Of a DNA stretch of 14,726 nucleotides, positions 1 through 6,736 are shown piece after piece (positions within the stretch are counted from its first letter, which is position 1; each line of letters begins with the position of its first letter). A program made the position numbers and the translations under genes. The notes beneath the pieces were generated by a model. It was not told where the DNA came from, did no database searches, and saw nothing but the letters and a program-made list of their open reading frames with translations. The stretch is from Deltaproteobacteria bacterium UBA2385 (lineage in GTDB: Bacteria; Myxococcota_A; UBA796; UBA2385): contig DDSR01000332.1 of the NCBI GenBank assembly GCA_002343455.1, forward strand, positions 30,471 through 45,196. The letters run 5' to 3'.

Positions 1-687
1 GCCCACGAGATCCGCAACCCGCTGGCCAGCCTCTCCGGCGCCATCCAGATCATGAAGGCAGACAAGCCCGACGAGCTGCAGGAGATCGCCCTGCGCGAGG
101 TCGACCGCCTCGACGCGCTGGTGGAGGAGTTCCTGGACGCGGCTCGGCCACCGCGGCTGGATCTGCTCCAGGTCGACCTGGTGGACCTGGTGCGCGAGGT
201 GGTGCGCTCCTTCGGGACCGACCCGCGCTACCGCGGCCGGGTCGAGGTCGAGCTGGAGGGAGAGGCGAGCCTGGGGCTGGTCTCCCTGGACGCCGGTCGG
301 GTGAGGCAGGTGCTGTGGAACCTGCTGCTCAACGCCGCCCAGCACATGCCCGAGTCGGGGATGATCGTGATCACCGCCTCGCGGCGCGTGGGCACCGCCG
401 AGCTGCAGATCCGCGACACCGGCGTGGGCATCCCGGCCGAGCACCTGGGCCGCATCTTCGACCCCTTCTTCAGCACACGTTCCGGCGGCACCGGCCTGGG
501 CCTGGCCAACGTCGAGCGCATCGTGCGCGCGCATGGCGGCTCGATCGCGGTCTACAGCAAGCCCGGCCAGGGCACGGCCTTCCTGCTCAGCTTCCCGACG
601 GGGGATGGGCCCGCTCGACCGGTGGACAGCGAGCGCACCGCCTCTCGTGATAGCCAGCACCTGGAGGTGCTGGAGGTCGATGGCTGA
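1..687 (+). CDS. pilS: PilS-like sensor histidine kinase, C-terminal part (5' end outside window)
   Basis: The coding frame is open from base 1, so the N-terminal sensor and membrane part lies off the left edge; 228 residues are visible. The H-box is at the very start (AHEIRNPLASLSG, phospho-acceptor His at visible residue 2). The ATPase domain follows with an N-box (about 104-112, WNLLLNAAQ), G1 (DTGVGIP from 139), F-box (FDPFFSTR, 153-160) and G2 (GGTGLGLAN from 162). All catalytic boxes are intact. In known type IV pilus systems PilS phosphorylates PilR to control pilin transcription. The PilS assignment rests on the next two genes (PilR-like activator, pilin) and on the PilS-like H-box; the kinase boxes alone would fit other NtrB-type kinases. 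The stop codon overlaps the start of the regulator by 8 bp, which points to translational coupling. Confidence 0.88.
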   Translation, partial: AHEIRNPLASLSGAIQIMKADKPDELQEIALREVDRLDALVEEFLDAARPPRLDLLQVDLVDLVREVVRSFGTDPRYRGRVEVELEGEASLGLVSLDAGRVRQVLWNLLLNAAQHMPESGMIVITASRRVGTAELQIRDTGVGIPAEHLGRIFDPFFSTRSGGTGLGLANVERIVRAHGGSIAVYSKPGQGTAFLLSFPTGDGPARPVDSERTASRDSQHLEVLEVDG

Positions 688-2083
688 GCGGATCCTGGTG
701 GTCGACGACGAGCTGTCCATGCGGCAGTTCCTGCGCATCCTCTTCAGCCGCGAGGGCTATGTCGTCGATGTGGCCGAGAGCGGGGAGCGCGCGCTGAGTC
801 AGGCTCGCCAGGACTGGCCCGACCTGGTGCTCACCGACCTCAACATGCCGGGGATGAGCGGCATCGAGCTGCTGCGCGAGCTCAAGGGCCTCGCCGCCCG
901 CGATCGGCGGGATGTCGAGGTGGTCGTGGTCACGGCCTACGGCTCGACCGAGTCGGCGGTCGAGGCGATGCGGGTAGGGGCCGCCGACTACATCACCAAG
1001 CCCTTCAACAACAACGAGCTGCTGCTGGTCGTGCGCCGGGCCTTGGAGCGGCATCGGCTCGAGGTCCAGGTCGAGCGCCTGCGGTCTGAGGTCCGGGGGC
1101 AGTACCACCTGGGCGGGCTGGTGGGCTCCAGCAAGCCCATGCAAGAGGTCTACGACCTGGTCCGCCGCATCAAGGACACGCGCATCAACTGCCTGATCGA
1201 GGGCGAGAGCGGCAGCGGCAAGGAGATGGTGGCCCGCGCCATCCACTTCAGCGGGGCCCGTCGCGACGAGCCCTTCGTGGCCGTCAACTGCGGCGCCATC
1301 CCCGAGGCCCTGGTGGAGAGCGAGCTCTTCGGCCACGTCAAGGGCGCCTTCACCGGCGCGGTCCGCGACAAGGCCGGGCTGATCAAGGCCGCCCACGGCG
1401 GCACCCTCTTCCTGGACGAGGTGGTCTCCCTGCCGCTGTCGGCGCAGGTCGTGCTGCTTCGGGCCATCCAGGAGCGGCGCTTCACCCCGGTCGGCGCCGT
1501 GCGCGAGGTCGAGGTGGATGTGCGCATCGTCGCCGCCTGCAATGTGCGGCTGGAGGACGCCGTCGCCGACGGCAGCTTCCGCGAGGACCTGTACTACCGC
1601 CTCAACGTGGTGCGCATCGTGCTGCCGCCGCTGCGGGTGCGGTCGGACGACATCGCGGACCTGGCCCGCCACTTCCTCAAGCGCTTCGGCGAGGAGTACG
1701 GCAAGGAGCTCGTCGGCATCAGCCCGCCGGCGCTGGACGCGCTGCGCGCCTGGCACTTCCCCGGCAATGTGCGGGAGCTGCAGAACGTCGTCGAGCGGGC
1801 GGTGGCGCTCAGCCAGGGCCCGCTGCTGGGGCTCGAGGACCTGCCCGAGAAGCTGCGCGGGGGCGTAGCCTCGACCGTGCCGGTCGCCGAGGAGCAGGGC
1901 TTCCCGCCCGAAGGGCTCAACCTCGACGCGCTGCTGGCCTCGCAAGAGCGGGCCTGGCTGCTGCGGGCGATCGAGGCCGCCGACGGCAACAAGACCAACG
2001 CCGCCCGGCTGCTGCAGATGAGCTTCCGCTCCTTCCGCTACCGGCTGGCCAAGTTCGGGCTGGACGATGGTGGGACCGACTGA
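680..2083 (+). CDS. pilR: PilR-like sigma-54-dependent response regulator
   Basis: A 467-residue NtrC-family activator. The receiver domain spans about 4-120, with acidic pocket D9/D10, phospho-acceptor D53, T85 and K107. The AAA+ domain follows: Walker A GESGSGKE (175-182), the sigma-54 contact loop GAFTGA (222-227) and Walker B with D246-E247. The C-terminal Fis-type helix-turn-helix (about 427-461) contains SFRSFRYRLAKFGL, which resembles the PilR recognition-helix region. The ATG at 680 is chosen because the receiver domain begins there; upstream codons in this frame read a shadow of the kinase gene. Phosphorylated PilR activates RNA polymerase-sigma-54 at pilA, and a matching promoter lies 126 bp after its stop codon. 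The segment just after Walker B reads EVVSLPLSAQ where EIGDLPL-type sequence is more usual. Nothing is truncated. Confidence 0.93.
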   Translation: MAERILVVDDELSMRQFLRILFSREGYVVDVAESGERALSQARQDWPDLVLTDLNMPGMSGIELLRELKGLAARDRRDVEVVVVTAYGSTESAVEAMRVGAADYITKPFNNNELLLVVRRALERHRLEVQVERLRSEVRGQYHLGGLVGSSKPMQEVYDLVRRIKDTRINCLIEGESGSGKEMVARAIHFSGARRDEPFVAVNCGAIPEALVESELFGHVKGAFTGAVRDKAGLIKAAHGGTLFLDEVVSLPLSAQVVLLRAIQERRFTPVGAVREVEVDVRIVAACNVRLEDAVADGSFREDLYYRLNVVRIVLPPLRVRSDDIADLARHFLKRFGEEYGKELVGISPPALDALRAWHFPGNVRELQNVVERAVALSQGPLLGLEDLPEKLRGGVASTVPVAEEQGFPPEGLNLDALLASQERAWLLRAIEAADGNKTNAARLLQMSFRSFRYRLAKFGLDDGGTD

Positions 2084-2113
2084 CGATTTTTGTCAGCTGA
2101 CGAATTTTGTCAG
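2080..2113. promoter_or_regulatory. Tandem 17-bp palindromic repeats, candidate PilR binding sites
   Basis: Two head-to-tail copies abut exactly: CTGACGATTTTTGTCAG (2080-2096) and CTGACGAATTTTGTCAG (2097-2113), differing at one base. Each is a CTGAC-N7-GTCAG inverted repeat. Another GTCAG half-site lies at 2133-2137, with a looser copy (ACAAAACGACAG) between. They sit about 130-150 bp upstream of the predicted pilA start site, the usual distance for a sigma-54 enhancer, and TGTC-containing sites are known for PilR. Binding by this PilR is inferred. The first copy overlaps the pilR stop codon (2081-2083). Confidence 0.7.
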
Positions 2114-2208
2114 TCACAAAACGACAGGTTGCGTCAGTGAAGCGGCAGGTGGGTCGGGCCTGGTTTGTAAGGCGCTGAAAACACGAAAAGTTTAGAGGGC
2201 CGGAGAGT

Positions 2209-2224
2209 TGGCACGCCCCTTGCT
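2209..2224 (+). promoter_or_regulatory. Sigma-54 (-24/-12) promoter of pilA
   Basis: TGGCACGCCCCTTGCT matches the sigma-54 consensus TGGCAC-N5-TTGCW. The invariant GG (2210-2211) and GC (2222-2223) are separated by exactly 10 bp. Transcription should begin near 2235, giving a pilA leader of about 65 nt. A short A-rich stretch (about 2178-2193) lies between the enhancer-like repeats and the promoter and might help DNA bending. Confidence 0.92.
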
Positions 2225-2287
2225 TTAGATTCCTGCGACCGGAGCCGTGAGCGCGGCGCCCCAACAACCTACCGGTCTCACACCCCA

Positions 2288-2293
2288 AAGGAG
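2288..2293 (+). promoter_or_regulatory. Ribosome binding site of pilA
   Basis: AAGGAG lies 6 nt before the ATG at 2300. It is one of the strongest Shine-Dalgarno sequences in the window, fitting a highly made structural protein. Confidence 0.85.
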
Positions 2294-2299
2294 AGAGCC

Positions 2300-2746
2300 A
2301 TGTACAGCAAGAAGGGTTTCAGCCTCGTTGAGCTCATGATCGTCGTCGCCATCATCGGCATCCTGGCCGCCATCGCCATCCCGAACTTCGTCGAGATGCA
2401 GCTCCGCGCCAAGCGCTCGGAGGTCCCGGGCAACGTCGACGGCATCAAGACCGCCGAGATCGCCTACGACGCCTCCTTCGACGGCTACGTCAACCTCGCC
2501 GCGGCCCCCGTGGCGGCCAGCGCCGTCAGCAAGGTCCAGAACGCCTGGACCAACCCCGCCGACTTCGCGGTCGTGGGCTGGTCGCCGGACGGTGAGGTCC
2601 GCGGCTCCTACGCGGCCGCCTCGACCGGCGCCAACGACTTCCAGGTCACCGGCGTCTGCGATGTGGACGGCGACGGCACCCCCGCCGACTACACCGCCAC
2701 CAAGACCATCAACGCCACCATGAACACGGCGAACAACATCTACTGA
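2300..2746 (+). CDS. pilA: Type IV pilin (PilA), major pilus subunit
   Basis: A 148-residue class IVa prepilin with a 6-residue leader ending KKG. Prepilin peptidase should cut between G6 and F7 and methylate F7; the mature protein is about 142 residues. E11 is the conserved Glu5 of mature pilins, and residues 7-30 form the hydrophobic assembly helix. The globular part is small, with one cysteine (C120), so the usual C-terminal disulphide loop cannot form within a subunit. C120 is followed by D-x-D-G-D-G (121-126), which resembles a calcium-binding loop; this may stabilise the fold instead, but metal binding is not shown. Expression should depend on PilR and sigma-54 through the upstream promoter, and a terminator follows directly. 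The gene order pilS-pilR-pilA matches Myxococcus xanthus. Confidence 0.95.
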   Translation: MYSKKGFSLVELMIVVAIIGILAAIAIPNFVEMQLRAKRSEVPGNVDGIKTAEIAYDASFDGYVNLAAAPVAASAVSKVQNAWTNPADFAVVGWSPDGEVRGSYAAASTGANDFQVTGVCDVDGDGTPADYTATKTINATMNTANNIY

Positions 2747-2766
2747 TCCATCCGGGATCAACAGCG

Positions 2767-2805
2767 GCGGGCGGATCCTTGCGGATCCGCCCGCTTTCTG
2801 TTTTT
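2767..2805 (+). terminator. Intrinsic terminator after pilA
   Basis: A perfect 12-bp GC-rich stem (2767-2778 with 2783-2794), tetraloop TTGC, then TTTCTGTTTTT. It lies 20 bp after the pilA stop and ends 10 bp before the next ATG (2815), so the downstream gene must be served by read-through or by an unrecognised promoter. Confidence 0.93.
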
Positions 2806-2814
2806 CTGCCGCCG

Positions 2815-4437
2815 ATGCCGACCGACCCGCCGTCCCCCGCTCGCCGCTGGGCCCTGCCGCTGCTGCTGGCCCTGACGGCCCTGGCCTACGCCGGGGTCGG
2901 ACAGGCGGGCTTCGTCTGGGATGACGAGGGGCTGATCCTGCTCAACGAGCGGCTGCGGGATGGCAGCAGCCCGCTCTCCTTCTTCACGACCGATCTGTGG
3001 GACGGCACCCCCGCCGGCGAGGGCGTCAGCGGCTACTACCGACCGCTGATGCTGCTGAGCCTGTACCTGGATCGGCAGCTCTTCGGGCTGAGCCCGGCGG
3101 GCTACCACCTGCACAGCCTGCTCTGGCACCTGCTGGCGGTCTTCGCCCTGGCCGGCACCCTGCGGCCGCGGCTGGGTGCGGGACCTGCCCTGATGGCGGC
3201 GGCGGTCTTCGCCCTGCACCCCAAGCAGAGCGAGGCCGTAGTCTGGGTGGCGGCGCGCAACGACCCGATGGCGGCGGCCCTGGCCTTCTCCGCCCTGTGG
3301 GCCCTGAGCGGGTCGACGGTGGGCCGGCGTCGGCTGCTCCTGGCGGCGGTCCTGGCCTTGGGGGCCATGCTGGCCAAGGAGTCGGTGGTCCTGCTGCCGC
3401 TGCTGCTGGGCCTGCTGGATCTCGGCAGCGGTCAGCGGCCGCAGCCTGCCCGCTACCTCGCCCTGGGCCTGGGCATCGGCGTCGGCATCGCCATGCGCCT
3501 GCTGGCGGGGGTACACGGCGCGGGCCTGCCCGAGCTCTCGGGCTGGATGCTGCTCGCGCGCAACGGCCTGGAGCTGCTGGGCACCTGGGGCGCCGACCTG
3601 CTGATCGGCTGGCCGCTGAGCGCCTCTCGCAGCCTGGAGTGGCTGTACCAGGAGCCGCCCTGGCGGGTGGGCCTCGGGCTGGTGGGCTGGCTGCTGCTGT
3701 TCTGGGGGGCGCTGCGCCGCGGTCGGCTGGCCCTGGCCGGGCTGCTCTGGCTGCTGCTGACCCTGCTGCCGGTGCTGGTGCCGATCGCCGACAAGGGAGG
3801 CATCGGCGAGCGCTTCACCTACCTGCCGATGGCCGGCCTGGGCATCTGGCTGGCCGCCGTCCTGCCCGAGCGGGCGAGGGGACTGCTGGCCCTGCTGGCG
3901 GTCCCCGCGCTGCTCCTGATCCACGGCCGCTTGCCGCAGTGGCAGGGCGATCGCCCGCTGTGGGAGCACGATCACGCGGTCCTGGGCTCGCCCTACACCA
4001 AGACCGGCCTGGCGATGACCCTGCTGCGGGACGGCGAAGAGCACCGCGCCCTGGGCCTGCTGGTCGAGGCGCTGGACCAGGATCCGCCCTCCCGCGAGGG
4101 CTGCGACCGGCTCGTCACCGCCGCGGCCGAGCTCCTCCCGCCGGTGCAGGCCGAGGCGGCCGGACGCTTCGCCCTCAGCCGCGGCTGCCCGCGGACCGGC
4201 GAGCTGGCCGGCAGCCTCGCGGCGACCCAGGCTGGGCTGGGGCAGTGGGATCGGGCCGCCCGGACCCTGGACGGAGCTCCCCTGGATCCGATGGGTCGCG
4301 ATCGGGTGGTCCGCGCCGTGGTCGCCCGCCGCGACGGGGACGAGGCGGCCTTCGCCGAGCTCCTGGCGGAGTCGGTGGATCCGCTGGAGCTGGAGCGCAA
4401 GGTGGAGGAGCTCCTGGGCTCGTCAGCGGGGCCTTGA
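2815..4437 (+). CDS. TMTC-like GT-C glycosyltransferase (protein O-mannosyltransferase-like) with helical C-terminal tail
   Basis: A 540-residue polytopic membrane protein. After the first membrane segment (about 13-29) comes the loop FVWDDEG with acidic residues 36-38, where GT-C enzymes carry catalytic carboxylates. YYRP (74-77) and HPKQSEAVVWVAARND (135-150) resemble the HP-x-x-x-EAV-x-W signature of TMTC-type enzymes and their bacterial relatives. Several more Leu/Ala-rich membrane helices run to about residue 365. The last ~160 residues are soluble, alpha-helical and TPR-like, as in TMTC proteins. Such enzymes transfer a sugar from a polyprenyl-phosphate donor to protein outside the membrane. 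The acceptor here is unknown; pilin is an obvious guess from position only. ATG 2815 is chosen over the TTG at 2779 because the latter lies inside the terminator hairpin. No good Shine-Dalgarno sequence is visible. Confidence 0.78.
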   Translation: MPTDPPSPARRWALPLLLALTALAYAGVGQAGFVWDDEGLILLNERLRDGSSPLSFFTTDLWDGTPAGEGVSGYYRPLMLLSLYLDRQLFGLSPAGYHLHSLLWHLLAVFALAGTLRPRLGAGPALMAAAVFALHPKQSEAVVWVAARNDPMAAALAFSALWALSGSTVGRRRLLLAAVLALGAMLAKESVVLLPLLLGLLDLGSGQRPQPARYLALGLGIGVGIAMRLLAGVHGAGLPELSGWMLLARNGLELLGTWGADLLIGWPLSASRSLEWLYQEPPWRVGLGLVGWLLLFWGALRRGRLALAGLLWLLLTLLPVLVPIADKGGIGERFTYLPMAGLGIWLAAVLPERARGLLALLAVPALLLIHGRLPQWQGDRPLWEHDHAVLGSPYTKTGLAMTLLRDGEEHRALGLLVEALDQDPPSREGCDRLVTAAAELLPPVQAEAAGRFALSRGCPRTGELAGSLAATQAGLGQWDRAARTLDGAPLDPMGRDRVVRAVVARRDGDEAAFAELLAESVDPLELERKVEELLGSSAGP

Positions 4438-4470
4438 GCGGCTAGTGTCCAGGCCGAGGCCCTCGCACCG

Positions 4471-5349
4471 ATGCGCTCGCTCCAGACCCTGGCCCTGTTG
4501 CTCTTCTGCCTGCTCGCTGGTGGCTTCGCCCACCGAGCGCAGCTTCGAGTGGACGCCGAGCGCCTGGGCCAGGACCGCTACCGAAGCGGCAAGGTGATCC
4601 CCGACCCGGACATGATGCGAGCGGCGTCGATGGGGCAGCAGGTCATGCTGGGCGACCTGATGTGGATCCGGGTGGCGCTTAATTTCGCCGATCAGCTGGA
4701 CCATCCCGACGAGCATGGCAAGCAGTTCCTGCTGGCCTCGATCCGGGCGGTGGTGCGCCTCGATCCGAGCTGGCGCACGGGCTACTTCTACGGCGGCTCG
4801 ATGATGCGCCTGCTGGACGACATCGAAGGCAGCGACGAGATCTTCGGGCTGGGGATGGAGGCGAAGCCGGAAGACCCCTACTTCCCCTTCTCGCTGGGCA
4901 TGAACGCCTGGCTGTACCGGGACGACGCCGAAGAGGCGGCCCGGTACTTGCGCATCGCCGCCGAGCTGCCCAAGGCGCCGCCCTGGTACCGCGCGGCATC
5001 GGCCGGCTTCCTGGACCGCAAGGGCCAGCGCCAGACGGCCCTGCACTACCTGCGCGAGGAGCTGGAGCACGAGACCGAGCCGGCCGCCCGCGAGGCCCTG
5101 AAGCACCGCTACCGGCGCATCATGCACGACGAGTACTCCAGCGGCCTGACCGAGGCCTACCGGGCCTGGGTGCAGCAGCACGGCCAGGCGCCGCCGTCGC
5201 TCTCGGCCCTGGGCGAGCTGCCGCCGGACCCCCTGGACGGGGAGTGGATCCTGGCCCCCGATGGGGTGGTTCGCAGCAGCGTCGAGGAGGCCTCCCTGGC
5301 CGAGAAGGTGGTGGGTCAAGAGCGGGCGATGCTCATCCGGGGCGGCTGA
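4471..5349 (+). CDS. Membrane-anchored or exported TPR-like protein of unknown function
   Basis: A 292-residue protein. It has a short N-terminal hydrophobic segment (about 5-20, signal peptide or anchor), then a mostly helical body. The motif GDLMWIRVALNFADQ (about 57-71) and the sequence LDPSWRTGYFYGGSMM resemble a family of TPR-containing proteins seen near pilus or glycosyltransferase genes in deltaproteobacteria. I know of no assigned activity. TPR-like pairs follow between about 95 and 215 (DDAEEAARYLRIAAELPKAP; GQRQTALHYLREEL). It starts 33 bp after the glycosyltransferase gene, so the two are probably cotranscribed. The upstream Shine-Dalgarno sequence is weak. Its likely site is the periplasmic face of the inner membrane, perhaps as a scaffold for the preceding enzyme; that role is inferred. 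Confidence 0.75.
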   Translation: MRSLQTLALLLFCLLAGGFAHRAQLRVDAERLGQDRYRSGKVIPDPDMMRAASMGQQVMLGDLMWIRVALNFADQLDHPDEHGKQFLLASIRAVVRLDPSWRTGYFYGGSMMRLLDDIEGSDEIFGLGMEAKPEDPYFPFSLGMNAWLYRDDAEEAARYLRIAAELPKAPPWYRAASAGFLDRKGQRQTALHYLREELEHETEPAAREALKHRYRRIMHDEYSSGLTEAYRAWVQQHGQAPPSLSALGELPPDPLDGEWILAPDGVVRSSVEEASLAEKVVGQERAMLIRGG

Positions 5350-5351
5350 GG

Positions 5352-5927
5352 GTGGGACCGGGGCTGGCCTTGTTGGGGCTCGGCAGCTCCCTGGGACAGC
5401 GGGAGCGCGCCCTGGAGCTGGCCGTGCGGCTGCTCGCCCGCGCGCCCGGGGTCGAGCTGCTGCGCCTCTCTCGAGCCTGGAGCAGTCGGCCGATGGGGGA
5501 GGCGAGGGGAGGGTTCCTGAACGCGGCCCTGCTGATCCGCAGCTCCCACTCGCCGCGCGGCCTGCTGGGGCTCTGCAAGGCGATCGAGGCCCGGGTGGGT
5601 CGCCGGGTCAGCCCCCGCTGGACCGACCGGCTGATCGACCTGGACATCTTGTGGATGGAGGGGATCCGCAGGAGCGGTCCTGGCCTGACCCTGCCTCATC
5701 CTGGCCTCGCCCAGCGGGACTTCGCGCTGCTGCCGGCCCTGGAGATCGCCCCCGAGCTGCGCCTGCCCGGGACCGAGCGCTGCCTGGCCGATCTGCCCCC
5801 GCCTCGGGTGCGGACGGGCTGTGCCCCGGTCGGCGTGCTGGTGGCTGGTTCGACGCTTGCGAGGGCCATTCCCGCGGCATACCCGCAGCCTCGTCCTCTC
5901 CACCCGCTCTCCGCCCAGGGGCCCGCC
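5352..5927 (+). CDS. folK: HPPK, 2-amino-4-hydroxy-6-hydroxymethyldihydropteridine pyrophosphokinase; no stop codon before talC
   Basis: HPPK transfers pyrophosphate from ATP to 6-hydroxymethyl-7,8-dihydropterin in folate synthesis. Family motifs are present: GLGSSLGQRERAL (9-21), FLNAALLI (55-62), the metal-binding DLD in RLIDLDIL (93-100), LPHPGLAQRDFALLP (114-128) and EIAPEL (131-136). The usual W-G-P-R loop reads RWTDR here. GTG 5352 is used because the protein begins with the beta strand LALLGLGSS; it lies 2 bp after the preceding stop. HPPK proteins usually end at about 160 residues, but this frame has no stop and runs straight into talC at 5928. The printed end is therefore the last codon before the talC start, not a true stop. 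Codons after about residue 157 use more A/T at the third position than upstream, suggesting the tail is not a normal coding region. Confidence 0.85.
5857..5885 (+). promoter_or_regulatory. Possible sigma-70-like promoter for talC
   Basis: TTGCGA (5857-5862), 17-bp spacer, TACCCG (5880-5885). It resembles the better TTGACG-N17-TACCCT element at 12178 and lies in the weakly coding linker before talC. The -10 element is poor, so this is only a candidate. Confidence 0.3.
5917..5921 (+). promoter_or_regulatory. Ribosome binding site of talC
   Basis: AGGGG sits 6 nt before the ATG at 5928. It supports independent initiation of the transaldolase even though the upstream folK frame stays open into it. 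Confidence 0.6.
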
Positions 5928-6626
5928 ATGAAGATCTTCCTCGACACCGCCAACCTCGACGAGATCCGCGAGGCTCACTCCTGGGGCGTCATCGACGGCG
6001 TCACCACCAACCCCAGCCTGATCGCCAGGGAAGGCCGCGACTTCGTCGAGACCATCGACCAGATCTGCGAGATCGTGCAGGGCCCGGTCTCGGCCGAGAC
6101 AGTGGCCACCAACTGGGAAGGCATGGTGAAGGAAGGCCGCCTGCTGGCCCAGGTCAGCGAGCATGTCGTCGTCAAGATCCCGCTGACCATCGACGGCATC
6201 CGGGCCACCCGAGTCCTGGCCGACGACGGCATCGACGTCAACGTCACCCTCTGCTTCCAGGCCGCCCAGGCGCTGCTGGCGGCCAAGGCGGGCGCCGCCT
6301 ACATCTCGCCCTTCATCGGGCGGCTGGACGACCTCAGCATCGACGGGGTGCAGCTGATCGAGCAGATCGTGCAGATCTACATGAACTACCCCGACCTGAA
6401 CACCCAGGTGCTGGCCGCCAGCATCCGCCACCCGCTGCACGTCGCCCAGGTGGCCACGGCCGGCGCCCATGTGGCGACGATCCCCTTCTCGACCTTGAAG
6501 AAGCTGGTCAACCACCCCCTGACCGACAGCGGCTTGAAGCAGTTCCTGGCCGACTGGGCGGGCGTCCCCGATCCGGATGTGGCTGGCGCGGTCGAGCGCT
6601 TCCTGGCGAAGCGCGACAAGCGCTGA
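5928..6626 (+). CDS. talC: Transaldolase, small TalC/MipB-type
   Basis: A 232-residue (beta/alpha)8 enzyme of the short transaldolase/fructose-6-phosphate aldolase subfamily, a normal full length. It begins MKIFLDTANLDEI. TTNPSLI (26-32) and VVVKIPLT (80-87) are family motifs, with K83 the Schiff-base lysine. Two residues separate the two activities: where E. coli fructose-6-phosphate aldolase has Gln59 and Tyr131, this protein aligns Glu57 and Phe129, the transaldolase pattern. It should therefore move dihydroxyacetone units between sugar phosphates in the non-oxidative pentose phosphate pathway, in the cytoplasm. It shares one frame with folK but has its own Shine-Dalgarno sequence and a complete N-terminus. 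A 12-bp copy of its 3' end follows at 6638-6649. Confidence 0.93.
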   Translation: MKIFLDTANLDEIREAHSWGVIDGVTTNPSLIAREGRDFVETIDQICEIVQGPVSAETVATNWEGMVKEGRLLAQVSEHVVVKIPLTIDGIRATRVLADDGIDVNVTLCFQAAQALLAAKAGAAYISPFIGRLDDLSIDGVQLIEQIVQIYMNYPDLNTQVLAASIRHPLHVAQVATAGAHVATIPFSTLKKLVNHPLTDSGLKQFLADWAGVPDPDVAGAVERFLAKRDKR

Positions 6627-6649
6627 TCCCCCTGCGGGACAAGCGCTGA
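6615..6649 (+). repeat. Short direct repeat at the talC stop codon
   Basis: GACAAGCGCTGA occurs at 6615-6626, where it ends the gene, and again at 6638-6649, 23 bp later. It looks like a small local duplication. Confidence 0.6.
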
Positions 6650-6665
6650 AAGCAGCGGGCGGGCC

Positions 6666-6692
6666 TTGCCGATCGGGCCTGCGGTCCATAAT
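6666..6692 (+). promoter_or_regulatory. Promoter of the FadR-like regulator / etf operon
   Basis: CATAAT (6687-6692) is a near-consensus -10 and the best such hexamer nearby in very GC-rich DNA. A -35 may be TTGCCG (6666-6671), at a short 15-bp spacing. The predicted start near 6699 falls inside the palindrome, so a bound repressor would block the promoter. Confidence 0.5.
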
Positions 6693-6709
6693 GAGTGAGC
6701 CTTCATTCA
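6692..6709. promoter_or_regulatory. FadR-type operator, 18-bp palindrome
   Basis: TGAGTGAGCCTTCATTCA is an imperfect inverted repeat (8-2-8, two mismatched positions). It closely matches the Bacillus subtilis FadR operator, whose core is TGAATGA..TCATTCA. It overlaps the -10 element and the predicted transcription start of the regulator gene, consistent with autorepression of the whole regulator-etfB-etfA unit. Confidence 0.7.
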
Positions 6710-6736
6710 GTTGGCCCTCTCTCCTGGAACCCGGCC

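Noticed and set aside
2758..4044. A 428-codon open frame on the - strand opposite the glycosyltransferase gene
   Set aside because: Its product is low-complexity Gln/Arg/Pro sequence, typical of antisense shadows in GC-rich DNA, and the + strand protein has clear family motifs.
5261..6649. A second long + strand frame across folK-talC
   Set aside because: It gives Gly/Ala/Arg/Pro-rich sequence with no motif, while the adjacent frame has both HPPK and transaldolase signatures.
6695..6736. GTG 6695 as the start of the TetR regulator
   Set aside because: It lies inside the operator palindrome and upstream of the start site expected from the -10 at 6687; the added 14 residues match nothing in the family.
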